Assembly: GCF_051020985.1 (NCBI RefSeq)
Contig: NC_135010.1
Location: 3,284,001 to 3,348,000, forward strand
Source: Nomia melanderi
Taxonomy: Eukaryota; Arthropoda; Insecta; Hymenoptera; Halictidae
Direction: 5' to 3'
Length of the DNA stretch: 64,000 nt
Within the stretch, counting starts at the first letter, position 1. Each line of letters begins with the position of its first letter. The notes under the pieces are model-generated. The model saw nothing but the letters and a program-made list of their open reading frames with translations, was not told where the DNA came from and ran no database searches. Both the position numbers and the translations under genes were made by a program. Below, piece after piece: positions 58,330-64,000 of this stretch.

Positions 58330-58526
58330 TTACAGAATAATTTTCTCTATAGAAACTCCAAGAGTATATTTATTGGGACTTTAATTAATTTATAAATCAG
58401 TTTTCGTACTGCTAAATCAATTTCTTTAATCATTTTCCAGAGAAACATCTGTTATCTTTTTAATAATTGCAAAAAGAAGACATCAAGAATGGGTCATTTT
58501 TACCCGTCTGGTAGTTTTAGTGTTAA
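58330..58526. mobile_element. Family A MITE, left-truncated
   Basis: It has ttctctatagaaactccaag through to the canonical end CTGGTAGTTTTAGTGTTAA. The first 30-40 bp are missing. Confidence 0.65.
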
Positions 58527-58639
58527 TACGTTGAATGCTAGATAAACCTACTATAATTATAATGCAATTTAATCAAATGATTTAATATTACATTTTTTCG
58601 ATTTGGTATATTTTACTCCATGAAATCCTGTGACATTCA

Positions 58640-58779
58640 ACGTGTTCAGTATAATAAGTGATTAGAGAAGAATAATATTTCCTTTGAATTTGAATGAATC
58701 GAGTAATGTTTCTGTTTGTTAAATCGTGTTGAAAATTTTCGTTACAAATCTGACACGTTATTCGAAAGCAAAGGGTTAA
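58640..58779. mobile_element. Family B MITE, left-truncated, abutting another terminus
   Basis: agaataatatttcctttgaa and atgaatcgagtaatgtttct match the 63407 copy closely. The right end is cacgttattcgaaagcaaag followed by GGTTAA. Directly after it, cggcagttttagcgttaa looks like a second, A/C-type terminus. Confidence 0.55.
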
Positions 58780-59310
58780 ACTCTCGGCAGTTTTAGCGTT
58801 AAAGGGAGATCGGGAAATTTGCACGAGGTATTGTACGCTTCATGAATTTAGGCAAGGAAGTGGCCGGCGTCATTTGTGGTCAATAACATACATGAAGTGT
58901 GTGGTTCGAATGCACTTAAAGTGAGGACGTGTCAATATTGGCCTAGAAAGAAAAGAAAAGAAAAAACTTTCGTAACGGTGACACGAGTCGCGAAGATGGT
59001 GCACGCTAGGGAGGCTCGTCGCGTTCGAATACGACGCTCTAAAATTGTCGGTGGAAGCGAATATCCGAACTACGACTAGAGAATTAGCTGGAAGGTTGTA
59101 AACCAGCAATACAAATATTCATGAGCATCTCCTCGGGTCGGGAACAGTTGTAAAATTCAAAATTACCGGAAACCCGGAGACTTAGTTTATGACTTACGGG
59201 GGCATAACCGTTTAAAATCTCGGAAAACAGGTACATTTTTCCGTTTCTTTTCCGCGGCGTAATAGCTTGATAAAAGTTCATTATCGTTTTATTGTATTCG
59301 TGCAGCATTA
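58780..59310. promoter_or_regulatory. GC-rich islet, candidate regulatory DNA
   Basis: It contains aaggaagtggccggcgtcat, gtgacacgagtcgcgaagat and ttccgcggcgtaatagcttg. Frames on both strands give basic, unrecognised translations. Confidence 0.35.
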
Positions 59311-61479
59311 TTAAGTACTGGGATGAAAAATGTATACTTAGAAAAAATTGTTTTCATGGGTTACACGCGTAAGTATCGCGGATTTTTAAGAGTCGACCGC
59401 AAATCATACGCGAGATTTAACAGTTGAATTCGTTTTTATTAATCGTTTAATACCACGGACGTAGCAGGTAATCTATGCGTTGCTTTTGAATATTTTATAA
59501 TACCACGTTTTTATTAGGAATTAGGAATTAGAAAGATATTTTCGATATATTTTCGATATATTTTCATTCGTTGCGACTAAAACATGGATGTTAGAGTTAA
59601 TGATCTAAATTAGTGAACATGGAAAATTATTAAGAATCTAGATGAAAAATTTGGAGTCGGTTATTCGAACCTGAATTTTCATTTTGAAGAGGTAGATAAT
59701 TTCAAGAAATATACGTTTAGAATTTTGTCCATGTTTTTGAAATACAATAGATAATTCCTATATTAGATTTATTTTACAACTGAAAAATCGTCAGTTTTTG
59801 AAAATATGTAAAATCCATTTTTCATAATTCTCAAATAGGTATGGTACTATAGCAGTTCTATTTGATTTAACTGAATTGATACCGAAACTTTTACAGTCGA
59901 TTTGTTCGTTGAATTTATTACGTAAACTAAAAATTTGAATGAAAAAACGTTAATACAATCAACAATATAGCTTCTATTTTAATCTCCGAAGTAGTTTGTG
60001 TAATGCAAGGTAAAAGAATAATAATCTCACGCTAAAAACTGTCATTATTTTTACATAAAAGCAGGTGAGAACGAAAACATATTGTATCCTGTTGCACCAA
60101 GCAAAATTATTGAAAGAAAAACAGTATTGGTGACGTTATTCCATGTCATACGGATCAATGTTTAAAAAAGTAGCTTAGGCGCAATTTACATACTAAACTT
60201 TTAACAGCCTGAAACAACCAGATAGTCCAAGAATCTAATCATTGAGATATGCTCTGACTAATGAACAATTTGCATTCTATAGTGTGAAATTAACCTGTTG
60301 AATGCTATTAATAATGAGTATATAGTTGTGTGCTGTCTTACTAGTTTCTGTTTTGTCTATGTTAGTCATTCAAATTACACCATAATCGATCTGTTTTTAT
60401 TACTGTTGATCAGGAAGAAACTCAATGGCCACAATTATATAGTCATTAAAGGAAAAAAGTATATAATTATTCTCACAGTTGTCAAACACCTTTGTTTGAC
60501 TTTATACTGGAAAATACGCTGCACATAATTATAATTAATAATGAAGGTAAATTGAATTTTCCGGTTGAACGAAATGATATCTTTATTGATTTCAATTAAA
60601 CACGATTATACCTGTCTTCTGTTATTAGAGTTGATGGGACATTTGAAAACGAATCAAAACTAATTTTCACAAAATGTAGTTAAATTCAAATTTATGCGTG
60701 TATGGATAATGTTAACGCATTTCGTTTTACATGTTTTGTATAATATTTGGAGTAGTTCTTTATTGCAAATGTATATAGATAATTTTTAACTTTGCAGAAT
60801 ATATGACATATTCTAATTTCTTTAATCTATAGGATTTATTTACTATAGACCTACAAAGATTATGACGAAGCGTTTTTACTACGTTCGAGTACATGGAAAA
60901 TTTTAAAAATAGCGCCTCCAACTTCGAAGCGTTTCAATCATGAAGCAATACCTCCCACATCGATTTCTAGCAACGCCAACATGAAGTTTCTTCCCATTAA
61001 ACTCTGCTTTAACTATTTCGAGAAATGTATTAGCTTGAGAGTCTGTTAAAATCTATAAATTCTTTAGAAAACGTTATTTCTAATATGCATTCTCTCATGA
61101 AAAGGGAATCAAATAATGTTTATTGTATCGCAGTACGTTGATTACAATCGAGAAGTATAGCAAAGCTTAGCTTTCATTTTCAATGTATTGCAATTATCTA
61201 TTTAATAATTGAAGTAATTGTAATTATTTTTATGGTAAATATAAATAACAATATATTCAGTAGCAATACAATATAATTAGTAATGCTTTTAGTATACTAA
61301 TATATAGCATTAAAACTTGCATTACTGATTAGAAATAAGAAAAGAATAATTTAATATTACAACTTATGAAGGGTAATTCTGTTATCTCTGTAACAACATT
61401 ACAAAATCTGTAAAAGTAGTAATTATTTTATTTATTTTTAATGTACGAGTGTCAGTATAGTTCTACAAAGTAGCGTCTC
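59311..61479. other. AT-rich stretch, no gene seen
   Basis: A small GC-richer patch lies at 60870-61000 (atagcgcctccaacttcgaa, acatcgatttctagcaacgc). A 76-codon frame at 60298 is hydrophobic and unrecognised. No element families assigned. Confidence 0.4.
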
Positions 61480-61626
61480 CCTTTATCGCTAATAGCAGGC
61501 CTCGCGTCTCTAGCCGGAAGTACACGCAACAGTCACTCAAACAATACCCGACAATTAAACAACTCCACGCAAAGCAACCTCGCTCACCAAACCATTTCCA
61601 AATGGAGTCCGTATTCAAAAATTTCA
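61480..61626. promoter_or_regulatory. Small GC-rich islet
   Basis: gcaggcctcgcgtctctagc and gcaacctcgctcaccaaacc mark a short CpG-containing block upstream of the FAM43-like gene. Confidence 0.25.
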
Positions 61627-61891
61627 TTAACACGTCCACTACCGCGCATTACATATGTGTGATGCTGCTGATTGCTATTACTATAATGATGTTAACATAC
61701 ATTTGTCATTGTCGATTTGTCTATATAAAAAAATCAAACATATCTAACATTTATGTAACATTCTTCGTTTGATTTATTTACTATATTATATATGTGTGAA
61801 AAATATGTACATAACATCACGTGAAACAGTTGTAAGAAAGCCACGGTCCACAGCAAGAGCATGCTTTGAAACGTAATCCCGAACGTGTTAA
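61627..61891. mobile_element. TTAA MITE, family N (265 bp)
   Basis: TTAACACGTCCACTACCGC opens and AATCCCGAACGTGTTAA closes it, with TTAA at 61627 and 61888. The tips resemble families D and E (TTAACACGTT). A further symmetrical pair, ttgaccggcaattttac and gtgaccggtcaacg (about 61900-62150), follows immediately. Confidence 0.5.
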
Positions 61892-62269
61892 TACATTGTT
61901 GACCGGCAATTTTACGCAGAAGCTATTCCATGTCATCGGTTATTATTCCGTAATCAAATATAAAAGTGAAACAATATAAATAAACCTCAATATACTTTAT
62001 TTGTACATAATGAATTGAAATGTATTTTTGGATATATCTTTTATATAACTTTGAATATTTTGCTTTTGAAATATTCTATATTGCTCTGCGTTTGAATAAC
62101 AGAAATAGCTAATGCAAGTGCAAATACGAGTTAATTTGTGACCGGTCAACGTTTGAGCAAGAAAACACAAGTTGACTCGTGACTGGTGAACAATATGTCA
62201 ATCTACTCCAAAAACTGACAAAAACTCTCCCACGGGCATCACAAACTAAAATCAACAAAACCACAAATT

Positions 62270-62453
62270 AACAACAGTCACACGTGAGCCATCAGTCCCT
62301 AAGACTTGGCAATTCATTACGCGCCATCCCAGAAATAATAGTCAATAATTATCCCCGCGGTTAATTAACGCGTACCTGCGAATCCTACTCCTTCCACAAA
62401 CCGCAGGCATACGGACGATTCGCGTCTAATCAGTTTGATCGTTTTCGTTCCAG
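62270..62453 (+). promoter_or_regulatory. Upstream region or intron end of FAM43-like gene
   Basis: GC content climbs steadily. The segment tgatcgttttcgttccag ending at 62453 is a good splice acceptor with a pyrimidine tract, so the leader exon may begin at 62454 with a first exon elsewhere upstream. Alternatively this is the promoter and the acceptor is coincidental. Confidence 0.4.
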
Positions 62454-63017
62454 GAACCGAGGAACCGTCGTCCGCAGCAGCAGCAGCAGCAGCAGCAGCA
62501 CCACCACAAGCGACGGTGGCTGGTGGTCCCGGAAGGTGTCCCCGGGTTTTCACGAGAATCGTCGACCTTTCCTCGCACGTGAGACCAACTCCGACAGCCC
62601 GGCCTTGAAGGCGAAGGCGCGCGGGAGAAGAGCAGCGATCGTCGTCGCGCGAGGGAACACGGGCCATCGGGAGAGATTTATTCGAGTTTCGCAACCTCTC
62701 TCGATCGGTGGCAGCGGCGGCGGTCGTGACCCCGATAGAGCTCATCCACCTGGCTGGCTGGTTGACTCCGTTCGCCAGGACAAGCCGAAAAGGTTGGGGG
62801 ACCTAACCGAAGAATACCCGTGTGTCCGCCGCGATCAGTGGTCCCTTGCGCGAGTAGCGGATCGCTACCGGAAGTCGCGCGATGTAGCTCGTCCCGGTGG
62901 TCCCATGATTTTTCGTCGACCGCTTCGAGGAGAACGGGACTCTTGAAACCGGGCAACGGTGCAGTTCGTTGTGCAGGGACTTTTCGTAAGACGGGTTAGG
63001 CTGTGCCTGGTCGAGCC
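62454..63017 (+). other. 5' leader exon of FAM43-like gene
   Basis: The leader is CpG-rich and carries a perfect (GCA)9 run at 62474-62500. Several frames are open on both strands, one encoding polyalanine on the minus strand, which reflects composition and the triplet repeat. An in-frame TAG at 62997-62999 lies 18 bp before the chosen ATG, so this exon is untranslated with respect to the main protein. The triplet run is likely to vary in length. Confidence 0.5.
62474..62500 (+). repeat. (GCA)9 triplet repeat in the leader
   Basis: Nine uninterrupted GCA units, followed by ccaccacaag. Confidence 0.9.
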
Positions 63018-63243
63018 ATGAAGACGATGAGCGACGAGGTTGCAGACCCTGTCACTGAACAGAACGGTAGCTCTGGACAAAACGCGACTGCTAGTAAGGA
63101 ATTTGGACAGAGAACCCTCAGGTCCTTGAAGAAAGGCCTCGGCAGGCTGTGGAGGCGGCACAGGGGTAACGCCTCCATCACCGAGTACGACCCCTGTTAT
63201 AAGGTCGCTTATCTTGGGAACGTTCTCACTGGATGGGCCAAGG
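63018..63243 (+). CDS. FAM43-like PTB/PID domain protein, first coding exon (partial)
   Basis: The ATG at 63018 has G at -3 and follows an in-frame stop (62997). The exon encodes 75 residues plus one base. An acidic, polar start (MKTMSDEVADPVTEQN) is followed by a basic segment at about residues 33-50 (RTLRSLKKGLGRLWRRHRG) and then ITEYDPCYKVAYLGNVLTGW-AKG. That last block is the first strand of a phosphotyrosine-binding (PTB/PID) fold; the order TxxDPxYxVxYLGNxxTxxAKG fits FAM43 proteins better than Numb, Dab or Ced-6. FAM43 function is poorly known; PTB domains bind NPxY-type peptides. The donor AAGG-gtacgt at 63244 gives a phase-1 intron. The rest of the domain lies outside the window. A related PTB adaptor is the alternative. 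Confidence 0.7.
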
Positions 63244-63406
63244 GTACGTGAATATTGGTTTATCTGATTCTGCTTTGTGCTCTGCGCGGGACCGCAAGTC
63301 TAGGCTGTGCCCGGTCGTTCACCCCCGAGCGTCCCTCATTTTCGCGACTTAATGAGTCCTTCGTATGTCAAATTGACCCGACGCGACGCAACGGTGGAAT
63401 ATGATA

Positions 63407-63657
63407 ATAACCCCTTGCCCTATGATTTTTCTCTCAACTCTGATCGATAAGACTACTTTGCTATTAATAATTCATTGGAAAAAGAGGAAAACTGTAGGCA
63501 TAGAATATGCCTATGTTTGTTCTTAAGTGTAATAATTGATCACAGGAAAATAATATTTCCTTTGAATTCGAATGAATCGAGTAATATTTATGTTCGTTAA
63601 ACTATGTTGAAAATTTTCACCACGAGTCTGACACGTTGTTATGAAGGAAGGGGTTAA
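63407..63657. mobile_element. TTAA MITE, family B (251 bp), in intron 1
   Basis: taaccccttgccctatgatt opens (its TTAA mutated to ataa) and atgaaggaaggggttaa closes it. It has the same length as the copy at 6662 and the same interior, in opposite order. Sense orientation relative to the gene cannot matter for coding. Confidence 0.7.
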
Positions 63658-63744
63658 GACTTTGCGGTTGAATCTTGGTATATTGAAAACTAAGAACTTT
63701 AGTAGCTAAATTTGAAAGCTACATATGAATAATTTGATTATTTA

Positions 63745-63948
63745 GGTGAGAAGATAATTTCTTCCTTTTGCAATTGTTAAAAAGATAATAGATGCTTCTC
63801 CGAGAAATTATTCAAGAAATTAATGTAGCAACACTCAAACTGATATGTAAATCAATGAAAGTCTCAATAAATGTACTCTTAGAGTTTCTACAAAGGAATT
63901 CATTGACTTCAAAAAGTCAATTTAACTGTTCGGTAGTTTTAGTGTTAA
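63745..63948. mobile_element. Family A MITE (reverse, left-truncated), in intron 1
   Basis: It has ttccttttgcaattgttaaa, gagtttctacaaaggaattc and the canonical end GTTCGGTAGTTTTAGTGTTAA. About 25 bp of the left end are missing or replaced. Confidence 0.65.
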
Positions 63949-64000
63949 GACTTCGATGTATAACTCAGTTTCTTTATGAAAAAGGTTTTCAAAAGTTTAA

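Larger units (their letters stand above)
63244..64000 (+). other. Intron 1 of FAM43-like gene, start
   Basis: It begins gtacgtgaat, a good donor. The first 150 bp remain CpG-rich and may hold regulatory sites. A gtcaaattgacccgacg motif at 63368 recalls family G sub-terminal sequence. Two MITEs follow, and no second exon appears before the window ends. Confidence 0.55.

Noticed and set aside
62365..62956. Frames of 92-136 codons on both strands over the leader, including a polyalanine frame
   Set aside because: They overlap one another, one starts with GTG, and the alanine run is the minus-strand reading of the GCA repeat. The real frame starts at 63018 after an in-frame stop.
1..64000. CRISPR array, tRNA, rRNA or bacterial operon
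   Set aside because: Regularly spaced short repeats with unique spacers were not found. T-loop-like words such as ggttcgaatgc (58912) lack a matching cloverleaf. The sequence is eukaryotic in character.

Overview
This window looks like a stretch of an insect nuclear genome, probably a hymenopteran (bee-, wasp- or ant-like). The evidence is an AT-rich background broken by short GC- and CpG-rich islets, many small TTAA-flanked transposon remnants, a Tc1/mariner-type transposase relic of a kind common in insects, and a decayed nuclear copy of mitochondrial cox1 that makes sense only with the insect mitochondrial code (TGA read as Trp). No bacterial-type operon, tRNA, rRNA or CRISPR array was recognised.

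The only convincing host gene is at the far right. A 5' leader exon carrying a (GCA)9 run leads into an ATG at 63018. The first coding exon (75 codons plus one base) ends in the start of a PTB/PID domain resembling the FAM43 family, followed by a good splice donor at 63244. The rest of the gene lies beyond the window. Everything from 1 to about 62 kb is non-coding as far as I can tell: intergenic desert or very long introns.

The desert has two alternating components. (1) GC-rich islets of about 0.2-1 kb (about 5.0, 7.7-8.25, 10.4, 13.3, 15.1, 16.3, 17.4, 18.7, 21.5, 23.7-24.5, 25.7-26.6, 32.6-33.2, 38.3, 39.5, 42.5, 48.0, 51.7, 55.0, 58.0 and 58.8 kb). Many are open in several frames on both strands but show no recognisable protein, which fits conserved regulatory DNA better than exons. 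(2) AT-rich sequence holding more than 35 short elements or fragments, mostly 223-275 bp, bounded by TTAA. They fall into at least a dozen families, called A-O here as local names only. Several are nested, and at least three pairs sit end to end and share one TTAA. A piggyBac-like transposase C-terminal remnant at 40.6-40.8 kb is a plausible relative of their mobilising enzyme.

Other mobile DNA: an inverted dimer of two transposon 3' ends at 3280-4203 with a transposase C-terminus in the middle; three pairs of inverted TA-CAGGG-type termini (8253/10437, 13871/15194, 35178/36216); a mariner-like terminus at 43739; and a cox1 NUMT at 32012-32565. Tandem repeats include a 22-bp array rich in ATTA cores at 52433, a 19-bp array at 51318, a 13-bp triplet at 49595, a 99-bp period that keeps an ORF open at 19149, and a 126-bp duplication at 50831.

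All assignments come from reading the sequence. Element boundaries and islet edges are approximate, and conservation or homology was not computed.
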